A stretch of DNA of 64,000 bases from Andeanibacterium sp036384795 (GCA_036384795.1 DASVLP010000075.1:1-64000), one strand, 5' to 3'. Counted from the first letter of the stretch, positions 27,743 through 35,462 are shown. Notes: generated from the sequence alone by a model not told the origin. Made by a program: numbers and translations.

Positions 27743-28297
27743 CTAGCTGAGGCCGTCGATCGCCGCCCAACGCTGCCATTGGAGCGCATTAGCGCGGCGC
27801 CGGTTCATCCCGCCGAGCGCAATCACCGGGGCCTTTGAATAGCGGGCGAGCAGCCGGAAGCGCACCGGGCCGAGCGGTTTGGCGTCCAGGTGCGAGCGGG
27901 TCGGGAAGACCGGCGAGAGCAGCACCGCGTCGGCGCCCGCACGGTTCGCCGCGCCGATCTCGCGCAAGTTGTGCACGGCGGCGAGGAATAGCCGTCGTCC
28001 CGGGCTTGACCCGGGACCGCTGGCCGCTGGGTACGACCTGGAGGCTAGCGATCCCGGTGCGCGCCGGGATGACGGCGGGCCGTACCCGTCGCCCGCAACC
28101 ACGAGCGTGTGGCCGCGCGCCCTGGCGATGCGCGCCAACTGCTCGAAGCGAGCGATCCGCTCCGCCGGCGCCAGATGATAGTGCCGGTAGATGAACCCCG
28201 AACCGCGCGGGAGCCTTCGCAATGCGCGCTCCAGCGCCGCATCGTTGCGCGCGTCGGAGATCAGCCACAAATCGGGCAAGGTCTGGCGCGCGCGCAT
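27743..28297 (-). CDS. Thiamine phosphate synthase-like protein with a repeat inside the frame
   Basis: 184 residues. The end (HNLREIGAANRAGADAVLL, SPVFPTRSH, APVIALGGMNRR, WAAIDGLS) matches the phosphate-binding half of ThiE/TenI enzymes, which join the pyrimidine and thiazole parts of thiamine or, for TenI, isomerise the thiazole. The start resembles the ThiE-like family (LPDLWLISDARN). Between VVAGDGYGPP and FLAAVHN lie about 25 residues encoded by a palindromic repeat (27993-28074), and the segment where relatives have an ADG-type strand seems shortened. Whether the enzyme still works is unclear. Divergent from yggS with 22 bases between starts. Confidence 0.75.
   Translation of the reverse strand: MRARQTLPDLWLISDARNDAALERALRRLPRGSGFIYRHYHLAPAERIARFEQLARIARARGHTLVVAGDGYGPPSSRRAPGSLASRSYPAASGPGSSPGRRLFLAAVHNLREIGAANRAGADAVLLSPVFPTRSHLDAKPLGPVRFRLLARYSKAPVIALGGMNRRRANALQWQRWAAIDGLS
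27993..28074. repeat. Palindromic repeat, copy C, inside an open reading frame
   Basis: 82 bases with CGTCGTCCCGGGCTTGACCCGGGACCGCTGG at one end, the inverse of the right part of copies A and B, and GATCCCGG-GCGCGCCGGGATGACG at the other, matching the small element after copy A. It lies fully inside the thiE-like gene, keeps the frame and adds no stop codon on the coding strand. The encoded stretch is Ser/Pro/Arg/Gly-rich. Confidence 0.85.
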
Positions 28298-28319
28298 CGG
28301 GACGCTATAGCGCCGCGTG

Positions 28320-28982
28320 ATGGAAAGCGCAGCATCCCGGCTCGAAGCGGTCAATTCGCGCATCGCGCGTGCGGCGAACATCGCGGCCCGCAAGGCGGAG
28401 GACGTGACGCTGATCGCGGTCAGCAAGACTCACCCGGCCGAACATATCGCGCCGCTGATCGAGGCGGGCCAGCGCGCGTTCGGCGAGAACCGGGTGCAGG
28501 AAGCGCAGGCCAAGTGGCCGGAGCTGAAGCGGCGCCATCCCGGCATCGAACTGCACCTTGTCGGCCAGCTCCAGTCGAACAAGGCCGACGAGGCGGTCGC
28601 GTTGTTCGACTGCATCCATTCGCTCGACCGGCCATCGCTGGCCGGCGCACTGGCGAAGGCGATGGACAAAGCCGCCCGCCGGGTGCCGTGCTTCGTCCAG
28701 GTCAACATCGGCGCCGAGGAGCAGAAAGGCGGCTGCGCGATTCCCGAGCTGCCCGCGCTGCTTGGCCAGGCGCGCGCGGCGGAGCTGCCGGTGACCGGCC
28801 TGATGTGCGTCCCGCCGGCCGAGATCGAGGCGGCGCCGTTCTTCGCCCTGCTCGCCAAGCTCGCCGCCGACAACGGCCTCGCCCAGCTCAGCATGGGCAT
28901 GAGCGGCGACTTCGAAACCGCGGTGATGCTCGGCGCGACGCATGCGCGGGTCGGCACCGCGCTGTTCGGCGGGCGAAGTTAG
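28320..28982 (+). CDS. yggS: YggS/PLPBP pyridoxal-phosphate homeostasis protein
   Basis: 220 residues. Alanine-racemase-like barrel that binds PLP without enzyme activity and balances PLP and amino acid pools. The PLP Lys is in LIAVSKTHPAEHI, with GENRVQEAQAKW, LHLVGQLQSNKA, and the phosphate site SMGMSGDFETAV. The ATG at 28320 is preceded by an in-frame GTG at 28317, so the start could be either. In many proteobacteria this gene sits beside proC; here its divergent neighbour is a thiamine-related gene. Confidence 0.93.
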   Translation: MESAASRLEAVNSRIARAANIAARKAEDVTLIAVSKTHPAEHIAPLIEAGQRAFGENRVQEAQAKWPELKRRHPGIELHLVGQLQSNKADEAVALFDCIHSLDRPSLAGALAKAMDKAARRVPCFVQVNIGAEEQKGGCAIPELPALLGQARAAELPVTGLMCVPPAEIEAAPFFALLAKLAADNGLAQLSMGMSGDFETAVMLGATHARVGTALFGGRS

Positions 28983-29078
28983 GTTTTTGCGTGCCGTCGG
29001 CCGTCCGCGGGCGGCGCGCGAAAGGGTCTTGCGGAACCGCCCGCACGGCGGTTCATTCGGATCTAAAGGAGTCCATCC

Positions 29079-29636
29079 ATGAGCAAGATCGCGGTCATCG
29101 TCGGAAGCTTGCGGGCCGAATCGTTCAATCGCCGGCTGGCGCACGCGCTGGTTCGCCTGCCCGCCGCCGCCGGGCACCGCTTCCACTTTCCCGAGATCGG
29201 CGACCTACCGCCTTACAACCAGGACGACGATGCGCATCCGCCCGAAGCCGCGAGGCGGCTGAAGCGCGAAATCCGCGCGGCCGACGGGGTGATGTTCGTC
29301 AGCCCCGAATACAACCGCTCGATCCCCGGGGTGCTCAAGAACGCAATCGACCACGCCTCGCGGCCCTACGGCGACAGCGCCTGGGCGGAAAAGCCTGCCG
29401 GCGTGATCGGCGTGTCGGGCGGGGCGATCGGCACCGCGATGGCCCAGCAGCACTTGCGCAACGTGCTCGCCTACCTCGACATGCCGACGCTCGCCCAGCC
29501 CGAGGCGTTCATCCGCTGGACCGACGATCTCATCACCGACGACGGCGAAGTGGGCGAGCACAGCCGCGACTTCCTCAACGATTGGATGGGCAAGTTCCTC
29601 AAGCTGGTCGAGGTTCATTCGGGCGCGCATCCCTAG
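29079..29636 (+). CDS. NADPH-dependent FMN reductase family protein
   Basis: 185 residues. Flavodoxin-like fold with the FMN phosphate loop GSLRAESFNRRLA at the N terminus, FVSPEYNRSIPGVLKNAID in the middle and GVSGGAIGTAMAQQHL after it, as in chromate/quinone reductases of the YieF/ChrR kind. It should reduce FMN or quinones with NAD(P)H and protect from redox stress. A strong AAGGAG is 8 bases before ATG at 29079. Nine bases separate it from the next gene, which is likely co-transcribed. Confidence 0.9.
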   Translation: MSKIAVIVGSLRAESFNRRLAHALVRLPAAAGHRFHFPEIGDLPPYNQDDDAHPPEAARRLKREIRAADGVMFVSPEYNRSIPGVLKNAIDHASRPYGDSAWAEKPAGVIGVSGGAIGTAMAQQHLRNVLAYLDMPTLAQPEAFIRWTDDLITDDGEVGEHSRDFLNDWMGKFLKLVEVHSGAHP

Positions 29637-29645
29637 GGGCCGGCG

Positions 29646-30191
29646 ATGCCGCGCAAGCTCAAGGTGTTCCGCACCCCGATCGGCTTCTACGACGCCTATG
29701 TCGCGGCGCCGAGCCGCAAGGCGGCGCTCGCCGCGTGGGGCAGCGCGCACGACCTGTTCGCGCGCGGCGTCGCCGAAGAGGTCACCGACCCCGAGTTCAC
29801 CAGGCAGCCGCTCGCGAACCCGGGGCAAGTGATCCGCCTGTCGCGCGGCAGCGCGGCGGAGCAGATCGCGGCGCTGGGCAAGACGGCTGGCCCCAGGCGC
29901 CGCAAGTCGGCCAAGGCGCCGGAGGCCGCCGCACCTTCGCCGCGCGCCAGGCGTGCCAAGCCGAAGCCGCGACCCGATCGCGCCCCAGTCGACCGCGCCG
30001 AGGCGGAGCTCGCCCAAGCCGACGCCCGCCAGCGCGAGGAGCTCGCCGCGTTCGACAAGCGCCAGGCCGCGCTCGACAAGGAGCGCGGGCGGCTGGAGAA
30101 GCAGCACGCCGGCGAAATCGCGAAGCTCGAGCGCGCGGCCGAAAAGGCGCGCGAGCGCTACGACCGCGCGATGCGCGCGTGGCAGGGGTGA
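29646..30191 (+). CDS. Coiled-coil protein, unknown
   Basis: 181 residues. The first 75 residues (KLKVFRTPIGFYDAYVAAPSRKAALAAWG) form a small globular part seen in unknown alphaproteobacterial proteins; then comes a Lys/Arg/Pro/Ala-rich stretch and a long charged helix (about 115-180, with EERGRLEKQHAGEIAKLERAAEKA-like heptads) likely to be a coiled coil. No signal peptide. The convergent RES toxin gene ends 15 bases away. Function unknown; often named TolA-like because of its composition, which says little. Confidence 0.7.
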   Translation: MPRKLKVFRTPIGFYDAYVAAPSRKAALAAWGSAHDLFARGVAEEVTDPEFTRQPLANPGQVIRLSRGSAAEQIAALGKTAGPRRRKSAKAPEAAAPSPRARRAKPKPRPDRAPVDRAEAELAQADARQREELAAFDKRQAALDKERGRLEKQHAGEIAKLERAAEKARERYDRAMRAWQG

Positions 30192-30205
30192 CTGGGCGAC
30201 GCGCC

Positions 30206-30910
30206 CTATACCAGCGAGAATTCGGTCAGCGTCCGGCGGTTGAGCACCCGGTCGACCCGCGCTCCGTCCCAATGCATCTGATAGTGGTCGGTCTGGTGCG
30301 GGATGCCCACCGCGTCCGGCCAGAACGCGCCCACGCACAGCCCGCCAGGGCTGCGGACCGAGCGGTAGTGAACCCCGTTCGCGCCTTTGCGCCGCAATTC
30401 GGCGGCGAGCGCCTGGGGCGTTTCCCAATCGTCGGGATCGTGGCAGTCGGCCCGGCCGCGCAAATCGGCGAAGACGTTGTCGATCCGCCCGACCAGCATG
30501 CGGAATTGCGAATGCCACCCGGGCCTCTCTCCGGTCGTCCGCATGAAGCGCGCCTGGTGCCAGGCGGCCTCGCGCAACGCGACTTCCTCACTGTCGCCGG
30601 CGCTGTAGACGCCGTAGCCGCCGGCGGTGAAGCGCCCCGGGCGGTCGGGGCTGACGTGGGTGAACGAGGCCATCACGTAGCTTGCCCCGGGGCCGGCCAC
30701 GCGCCGCTCGGGCGGCACCAGGTCGAGCCGGCCCATCGCTTCGACCAGCCGCGGGTTGGTCTTCGCTTCGGCCGAGACCAGCGCGTCCCAATCGCGCGGA
30801 TCGGCGATGTCCTCGAACAAGTCGATCGGCGGATGGATCGAGCGGATCAGGCGGTATGCGCGATCCCAGCGGACATGGACTTCGGGCCATTCGGCCGCGG
30901 CATCGCTCAC
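30206..30910 (-). CDS. RES-domain toxin of a type II toxin-antitoxin pair
   Basis: 234 residues. The RES family is named for conserved Arg, Glu and Ser; visible here are AYRLIRSIHPPID, GGYGVYSAGDSEEVALRE (Glu) and HYRSVRSPGGLCVG (Ser). Known RES toxins such as MbcT and the Sinorhizobium ParT degrade NAD+ or ADP-ribosylate. Its ATG (30910-30908) overlaps the stop of the antitoxin gene (ATGA), the usual antitoxin-first order. It ends 15 bases from a convergent gene. The assignment rests on both the toxin motifs and the neighbour. Confidence 0.88.
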   Translation of the reverse strand: MSDAAAEWPEVHVRWDRAYRLIRSIHPPIDLFEDIADPRDWDALVSAEAKTNPRLVEAMGRLDLVPPERRVAGPGASYVMASFTHVSPDRPGRFTAGGYGVYSAGDSEEVALREAAWHQARFMRTTGERPGWHSQFRMLVGRIDNVFADLRGRADCHDPDDWETPQALAAELRRKGANGVHYRSVRSPGGLCVGAFWPDAVGIPHQTDHYQMHWDGARVDRVLNRRTLTEFSLV

Positions 30911-31317
30911 CAGCCGCCGCGCTCCGCATCGAGATACGCGCGGATCCGCGCGAGCGCGAAGATCGAGCCTTCAAGCAGCACGTCGAGCGGGCGCTTGCCG
31001 CCGAACACGGCGTTCGCCTGCTTCACCCATGCGTAAGCGCGCTCTGGCTCGGCGTAGAGATAGCGCAGCGCCTTGTGGATGCCGAGCAGCAGCGAGAGCC
31101 GGGTGGCGAGATCGCGGTCGATCCGGCCGATCTCACCCTTCTTCCACCGAGCATAAGTCCGCGCCGACAAGCCGCCCAGGACCTGGCAGGCCTCCTCATC
31201 GGTCAGCCGCCAGCGGCCGAACAGGTTGAGCACCGCGCGCGCGGCGGCTTCGGCCTCCGCCGGCGTGATCGCGGGATCGTCAGGCCGTGCCTGGGTGCGG
31301 GGAAGTTCGAGCAGCAT
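30907..31317 (-). CDS. Xre/MbcA/ParS-like antitoxin
   Basis: 136 residues. An N-terminal helical Xre-like region (LTDEEACQVLGGLSARTYARWKKGE, a helix-turn-helix) precedes the toxin-binding part with IHKALRYLYAEPERAYAWV and NAVFGGKRPLDVLLEG, the DUF2384/MbcA-ParS signature. It should bind the RES toxin and repress the operon. ATG at 31317 is preceded by a GGAAAAG stretch. A perfect palindrome overlapping the predicted promoter (31351-31364) fits autoregulation. Confidence 0.9.
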   Translation of the reverse strand: MLLELPRTQARPDDPAITPAEAEAAARAVLNLFGRWRLTDEEACQVLGGLSARTYARWKKGEIGRIDRDLATRLSLLLGIHKALRYLYAEPERAYAWVKQANAVFGGKRPLDVLLEGSIFALARIRAYLDAERGGW

Positions 31318-31335
31318 ATCTTTTCCGTCTGGCAA

Positions 31336-31364
31336 TACATAGACAATTATTTGCCAATTGGCAA
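31336..31364 (-). promoter_or_regulatory. Promoter and operator of the RES/Xre toxin-antitoxin operon
   Basis: On the minus strand TTGCCA (31364-31359) and TATGTA (31341-31336) form a -35/-10 pair with 17 bases between. The perfect 14-base palindrome TTGCCAATTGGCAA (31351-31364) covers the -35 box, and another TGGCAA half-site lies at 31330-31335 between the -10 box and the start codon. This is the arrangement expected for repression by the antitoxin helix-turn-helix. The spacing of the start codon, 18 bases past the -10 box, is short but workable. Confidence 0.55.
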
Positions 31365-31425
31365 GTTTGCGCTGCAGCGTATTTGCGCTAGGGCGGAGGA
31401 TGTTCCGCCACACCAAGGAGCATCC

Positions 31426-31944
31426 ATGCGTTCACCTGCGATCCTCGCCGCTGCCGCCGCCCTCGCGCTGGTTGCTGCGCCGGCTGCCGCGCCCGCCGCC
31501 GTCCGTGCGCCGCATGTTTCCGCTGCGACGCTCGACCAGCTCCATCAGCCCCTGCCGCTGCCGTACGACGAGAAGGCCGACGCGAACCGCCAGGTGGCCG
31601 CGGCCAAGGCGCGCGCCAAAGCCAGGCACAAGCTGCTGCTGGTCGATCTCGGCGGCAACTGGTGCCCCGATTGCCGGGTGCTGGCGGGCGTGATGGCGCT
31701 GCCCGAAGTGCGCGCATTCGTCGCCGCGCATTACGAAGTGGTGATGGTCGACGTCGGCAAGTTCGACCGCAACGGGCAGGTCGCCGCGCACTGGGGCGTG
31801 ATGCAATTGAAGGGCGTGCCCGCGGTGCTGGTCGTGGACCCGAAGACCGACCGGCTGGTCAACCGCGACCGGCTGTTCGCGCTCGCCGACGCGCGCACGA
31901 TGACCCCGCAGGCGCTCGCCGACTGGCTGGCGCAGTGGGTGTGA
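31426..31944 (+). CDS. Exported thioredoxin-like protein
   Basis: 172 residues. A signal peptide (about 1-25, ending APAAV) is followed by a thioredoxin fold with the active site GGNWCPDCRVLAG and the cis-Pro region GVPAVLVVDP. CPDC differs from the CGPC of general thioredoxins and is seen in periplasmic thiol reductases. It probably acts on disulfides in the periplasm. AAGGAG lies 7 bases before ATG at 31426. It reads away from the toxin-antitoxin operon with a shared 108-base upstream region. Confidence 0.87.
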   Translation: MRSPAILAAAAALALVAAPAAAPAAVRAPHVSAATLDQLHQPLPLPYDEKADANRQVAAAKARAKARHKLLLVDLGGNWCPDCRVLAGVMALPEVRAFVAAHYEVVMVDVGKFDRNGQVAAHWGVMQLKGVPAVLVVDPKTDRLVNRDRLFALADARTMTPQALADWLAQWV

Positions 31945-31950
31945 GGATGG

Positions 31951-32931
31951 TCAGCTCGCGCGCCCGGCTTTCCATTCGTTCCAGTAGCGCCGCAACTCCT
32001 GCGGGATCGAGGCCTCAAACTCGGCGTCGAGCGGATATTGCGGCATCGCCTCGGCGACTGCGTCGAGCACCGCGTTCCCCTGTTGCAAATCCTTGCCGCG
32101 CTTGAGCGGATTGCGCTTGGCCTGGTTGCCGAGCCACAGCTTGTGCAATGCGAACCAGCGCGGGTCGGGCACTACCAGCCGCGCGGCGGTGGCGTCGCGG
32201 CAGGGCACCACCTGGTCGACCGGCTTGCCGAGCAGCAGCCATTCCTGCTCGGGCAGAGGGATCGGGTAGGGCTTCTCGCGTGGCCCGAGGGTCGCGGCGC
32301 GCGAAGGCGCGACCAGCAGCTCGACTTCGTAGGCGTCGCGATTGCGCGCCTGGAATTCGCGCTCGGTGTTGACGGTGAAGGTCGGATCGACCGCCTTCAG
32401 TGTTTCCCATATCGGCGCATTGTCCGGCCGCGTTGCGCCGGCCCAGGCGAGGTCGAAATCGACGGTTTCGTCGGGCAAGTCGAACCGCGCTGCCGCCTCT
32501 TGCTGATAGGCCAGCAGGCAATTCGTGCCGACCACCAGCAACTGCCCGTCGAGCAGCCCGCGAAGATCAGCCTCGCGCAGGATCGGACCTGGTGTGCTGA
32601 CGAGCTGCGGCACCCTTACCGCGCGCGCGATCCGGCCGCTTTCTTCCACCCGCTCGCGAGTCCGCCCGATCCGGTCCTTTAGCGCGGCCTTCTCGGCGCG
32701 ATAGGTTTCGAACCGCTCCGCCGCCGCATCGTCCCACCGGCCGAGCGAGCGCCCGTTCCCCGACCGGTCCGCGATTTCGTAAAGGTATTCGCGGCCGTCC
32801 ACGGTCTTGCGGCGCAGATCGTAGGGCAGCGCGCGCGCGGCGCGCTCGGCGTCGCGCCAGGTTTCGTAATGCTGGCGCAAGTTGATGAGCGCGCGCGCCT
32901 GTTCGTCGGCAAAAGGGGCCAGCGTGACCAT
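31951..32931 (-). CDS. GSU2403-type nucleotidyltransferase-fold protein
   Basis: 326 residues. Helical N-terminal third (LINLRQHYETWRDAERAARALP, SLGRWDDAAAERF), then a nucleotidyltransferase core with LLVVGTNCLLAYQQEAA and DETVDFDLAW, the region where the metal Asp pair is expected, and an end with helix-rich RWFALHKLWLGNQ. This fits the NTP_transf_8/GSU2403 family, whose function is unknown. ATG at 32931 is preferred over that at 32961 because an inverted repeat (32938-32979) sits between them and would otherwise lie in the coding region. It follows spt by 66 bases on the same strand. Confidence 0.75.
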   Translation of the reverse strand: MVTLAPFADEQARALINLRQHYETWRDAERAARALPYDLRRKTVDGREYLYEIADRSGNGRSLGRWDDAAAERFETYRAEKAALKDRIGRTRERVEESGRIARAVRVPQLVSTPGPILREADLRGLLDGQLLVVGTNCLLAYQQEAAARFDLPDETVDFDLAWAGATRPDNAPIWETLKAVDPTFTVNTEREFQARNRDAYEVELLVAPSRAATLGPREKPYPIPLPEQEWLLLGKPVDQVVPCRDATAARLVVPDPRWFALHKLWLGNQAKRNPLKRGKDLQQGNAVLDAVAEAMPQYPLDAEFEASIPQELRRYWNEWKAGRAS

Positions 32932-32937
32932 GGTCGA

Positions 32938-32979
32938 TTTATCCCACAAAACGCCGCACATGGCAAAATGTGGGATAAA
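32938..32979 (-). promoter_or_regulatory. Perfect 11-base inverted repeat upstream of the nucleotidyltransferase-like gene
   Basis: Arms TTTATCCCACA (32938-32948) and TGTGGGATAAA (32969-32979) are exact complements with a 20-base spacer, giving 31 bases centre to centre, close to three helical turns. It ends 7 bases before the chosen start codon. It looks like a binding site for a dimeric or tetrameric repressor acting on the downstream gene. It also lies past the spt stop, so an mRNA hairpin effect is possible, but it has no T run. Confidence 0.55.
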
Positions 32980-32997
32980 CCATTTGATCCGAAATGG

Positions 32998-34197
32998 TTA
33001 GATAATCCCCACAGCCTTCCCGGCGCGCTCGAACATGCCGAGGATCGCCTGGACCTGTTCGGCCGAGTGCTCGGCGCAGAGCGAGCATCTGAGGAGCGTC
33101 ATACCCGCGGGGGTCGCCGGCGGTCGGGCGAGGTTCACGTAGAGCCCTTCGTGCAGCAGCGCTTCCCACATCGCCGCGCCGCGTTCCAGGTCGGGCATGA
33201 TCACCGCGATGATCGCGCTCTGGGGCTCCTTGGTGCCGAGCTGGAAGCCCATCCCGGTCAACCCCCTGTGCAGCACCCGCGAATTCTCCCACAAGTGCGC
33301 GCGCTTGTTCCCCGCGTGCATCAGCTTGCGGATGCTGGTCGCGGCGGTCGCGACCACGCTCGGCGGCAGGCTGGCGGTGAACACGTACGGCCGGCAGACC
33401 AGCCGCAGCACCTCGAACTTCGGGTGGTTGGAGACGCAGAACCCGCCCACCGTGCCGACGCTCTTCGAGAACGTGCCGATCACGAAGTCGACCTGGTCGA
33501 GCACGCCCTGCTCTTCGGCCACGCCGCGCCCGTTCGGCCCGATGAAGCCCATCGAGTGCGCCTCGTCGACCAGCACCATTGCGCCGTTGACCTTGGCGAC
33601 GCCGATCATCTCCTTCAGCGGCGCGATGTCGCCGAGCATCGAGTAGACGCCTTCGAGCACCACCAATTTGCCCGCGCCTTCGGGCACGCGCTTCAGGCGC
33701 TTTTCCATCGCCTCGATGTCGTTGTGCTTGAACGGCACGACTTGCGCGTTGCCGAGCGAGCAGCCGTCCCAGATCGACGCATGGCTGTCGATGTCGAGGA
33801 TGATGTAATCGTCCTTGCCGGCGATCGTCGAAATGATCCCGAGGTTCGCCTGGTAGCCGGTGGAGAACACCATCGCGTGCTCCATCGCGTAGAATTCTCG
33901 CAAAGCCTGCTCGACCTCGCGGTGGCCCCGGTAGGTGCCGTTGAGCACCCGGCTGCCGGTGGTGCCCGAGCCGAAATTGTCGAGCGCGTCCTTGCCCGCC
34001 GCGATCACGTCGGGGTCGAAGGTCATGCCCATGTAGTTGTAGGTGCCGAGCAGGATCGTGTCGCGCCCGTTGCAGATCGCACGGGTCGGCGAGAGCACCT
34101 TTTCCATCACCAGGTTGAACGGGTCCTCGAACCCGCCGGCCAGCAGCGCCTCGCGCTGGCGGATGATGTCGTCGTACTTGGAAAACAGGTCGGTCAT
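32998..34197 (-). CDS. spt: Serine palmitoyltransferase
   Basis: 399 residues. Condenses serine and palmitoyl-CoA (or ACP) to 3-ketodihydrosphingosine, the first step of sphingolipid synthesis. PLP-binding Lys245 in GTFSKSVGTVGG, His139 in DIDSHASIWD, Asp211 and His214 in VLVDEAHSMGF; these are exactly 20 less than Lys265, His159, Asp231 and His234 of the Sphingomonas paucimobilis enzyme. The protein is soluble. The acyl carrier gene lies upstream on the same strand, separated by a long palindromic repeat (34243-34370). KBL and other alpha-oxoamine synthases share the fold, but the companion ACP and the residue match favour SPT. Confidence 0.93.
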   Translation of the reverse strand: MTDLFSKYDDIIRQREALLAGGFEDPFNLVMEKVLSPTRAICNGRDTILLGTYNYMGMTFDPDVIAAGKDALDNFGSGTTGSRVLNGTYRGHREVEQALREFYAMEHAMVFSTGYQANLGIISTIAGKDDYIILDIDSHASIWDGCSLGNAQVVPFKHNDIEAMEKRLKRVPEGAGKLVVLEGVYSMLGDIAPLKEMIGVAKVNGAMVLVDEAHSMGFIGPNGRGVAEEQGVLDQVDFVIGTFSKSVGTVGGFCVSNHPKFEVLRLVCRPYVFTASLPPSVVATAATSIRKLMHAGNKRAHLWENSRVLHRGLTGMGFQLGTKEPQSAIIAVIMPDLERGAAMWEALLHEGLYVNLARPPATPAGMTLLRCSLCAEHSAEQVQAILGMFERAGKAVGII

Positions 34198-34242
34198 CTG
34201 CCCTCTAATCCCGTGGCATTGGCGTCGCTTGCTGGTCTACCG

Positions 34243-34370
34243 ATCCTCCCCTGCAAGGGGAGATGGCAGCCACATAGTGGTTGACGGAGGGGTGTCGCGC
34301 TCCACGACCGGCTACACCCCTCCACCACCGGGCTGTGCCCGGCGGTCCCCCTCCCCTTACAGGGGAGGAT
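34243..34370. repeat. Long palindromic repeat between acp and spt
   Basis: Outer arms at 34243-34261 and 34352-34370 (18 of 19 complementary; ATCCTCCCCTGCAAGGGGA) and inner arms GGAGGGGTGT (34286-34295) and ACACCCCTCC (34314-34323), so the whole 128-base element can fold into one branched hairpin. This kind of CTCCCC/GGGGAG element is a dispersed intergenic repeat in many alphaproteobacteria. Its place inside a presumed acp-spt operon could change the ratio of the two proteins. The gap between 34198 and 34418 holds nothing else. Confidence 0.85.
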
Positions 34371-34418
34371 TGTCGAGTAGCCGCCGCCGTTTTTGCCTCG
34401 ACGCACGGCGTTTGAAAC

Positions 34419-34658
34419 TCATGCCTGCAATTTCACCACCGCATCCACCAGCTGCCCGAAGTTCTCGATCTCGGCCTGTTGGTTCATGCTGATGATGATG
34501 TCGAACTCGTCCTCGATCGCGGCGACGAAGTCCATCACCGTCAGGCTGTCGAATTCGAGGTCGCCCGCGAAGGTGGTCGCATCGGCGATCGCGATGCCCT
34601 TCTTGTTGAACGGCTCGATCAGCCGGCGAATGGTGCTCTCGGTCTCGGCGCGGTCCAT
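34419..34658 (-). CDS. Acyl carrier protein of the sphingolipid pathway
   Basis: 79 residues. Carrier protein whose Ser38 in LEFDSLTVMDF takes 4'-phosphopantetheine. The acidic four-helix sequence (DEFDIIISMNQQAEIENFG) fits. In Sphingomonas and Caulobacter a dedicated ACP is encoded beside serine palmitoyltransferase and is thought to deliver the acyl chain; here it is 221 bases upstream of spt. This is inference from location; housekeeping AcpP is expected elsewhere with its fab genes. The start at 34658 follows AGGAG by about 9 bases. Confidence 0.88.
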   Translation of the reverse strand: MDRAETESTIRRLIEPFNKKGIAIADATTFAGDLEFDSLTVMDFVAAIEDEFDIIISMNQQAEIENFGQLVDAVVKLQA

Positions 34659-34711
34659 GGGCTGGCTCCTAGTAAGCGATTGCGGCGCAAAAGCGGCGCG
34701 GCACCGCGAAG

Positions 34712-35113
34712 TCAAGCCGCGCCGGTCGCGGGTGCAGCTTGGGTCGCCGGTTCGAGCAGCGCGTTCACCGCGCGCATGAACGGGCCGATCGAGACCGGCT
34801 TGGCGAGATAGCCTTCCGCGCCCGCGCCTCGGATGCGCTCCTCGTCGCCCTTGCCGGCATAGGCGGTGACCGCAAGCACCGGAATCCCGCGCAGCTCCGG
34901 ATCGCGCTTCATCTGCGCGATCAGGTCGAGGCCCGAGACGTTGGGCAACTGGATGTCCATGATCGCCAGGCTCGGCACGAATTCGCGCGCCCGCGCCAGC
35001 GCCTCGAGCCCGTCGGCCACCGGGGCGACCTCGAACCCGCTCGCCTTCAGCACGTCGCAGAACAGCCTGCGGTTGAGATCGTTGTCCTCGACAACCAGGA
35101 TTCTCTTTGCCAC
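34712..35113 (-). CDS. divK: Single-domain response regulator DivK type
   Basis: 133 residues: a receiver and no output domain. From the GTG start at 35113 the phosphoacceptor is Asp53 in IMDIQLPNVSG, the same number as in Caulobacter DivK; VVEDNDLNRRLFCD and AVTAYAGKGDEERI also match DivK. The GTG is favoured over the ATG at 35137 because GAAAGGA lies 8 bases before it. DivK relays phosphate in the cell-cycle pathway that controls CtrA. Divergent neighbour encodes DUF3572, a frequent companion. Confidence 0.82.
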   Translation of the reverse strand: MAKRILVVEDNDLNRRLFCDVLKASGFEVAPVADGLEALARAREFVPSLAIMDIQLPNVSGLDLIAQMKRDPELRGIPVLAVTAYAGKGDEERIRGAGAEGYLAKPVSIGPFMRAVNALLEPATQAAPATGAA

Positions 35114-35135
35114 TGGCGAAGTCCTTTCGAGCGGC

Positions 35136-35462
35136 ATGCTCTATGAGTCTAACGGAACGCTGACAATTCTTCGCGACCGCCAATCCCCGGCCGACCCTTC
35201 GCGAGACGCGCCTAAAGACGCGGCTGCGCTGGCGCTGTCCGCGCTCGCCTGGGTGCTGGCCGACGAAGACCGCGCGCAGCGCCTGCTGTCGCTGACCGGG
35301 CTGACGCCCGACGCATTGCGCGCCGGGCTGGGCGATCGGGCGGTGCTCGGCGCGGTGCTCGACTTCCTCGGCGCGCACGAGCCGGACCTGGTCGCGGCCG
35401 CCGCCGCACTGGGCGTCGAACCGGGCGAGCTGGTCCGCGCCGGCGAAAGGCTCGCGCGATGA
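35136..35462 (+). CDS. DUF3572 family protein
   Basis: About 108 residues. The core DAAALALSALAWVLADEDRAQRLL, then LTGLTPDALRAGLGD and LGAHEPDLVAAAAALGV, fit the short helical DUF3572 family of unknown role, usually beside divK. The start is uncertain: the ATG at 35136 overlaps the 5' side of divK and has no good ribosome binding site, and the conserved part begins about 27 residues later. Its stop overlaps the start of the HAD gene (ATGA), so the downstream genes are coupled to it. Confidence 0.68.
   Translation: MLYESNGTLTILRDRQSPADPSRDAPKDAAALALSALAWVLADEDRAQRLLSLTGLTPDALRAGLGDRAVLGAVLDFLGAHEPDLVAAAAALGVEPGELVRAGERLAR

Noticed and set aside
32938..32979. Intrinsic terminator of spt
   Set aside because: The stem is AT-containing with a 20-base loop and no T run follows.
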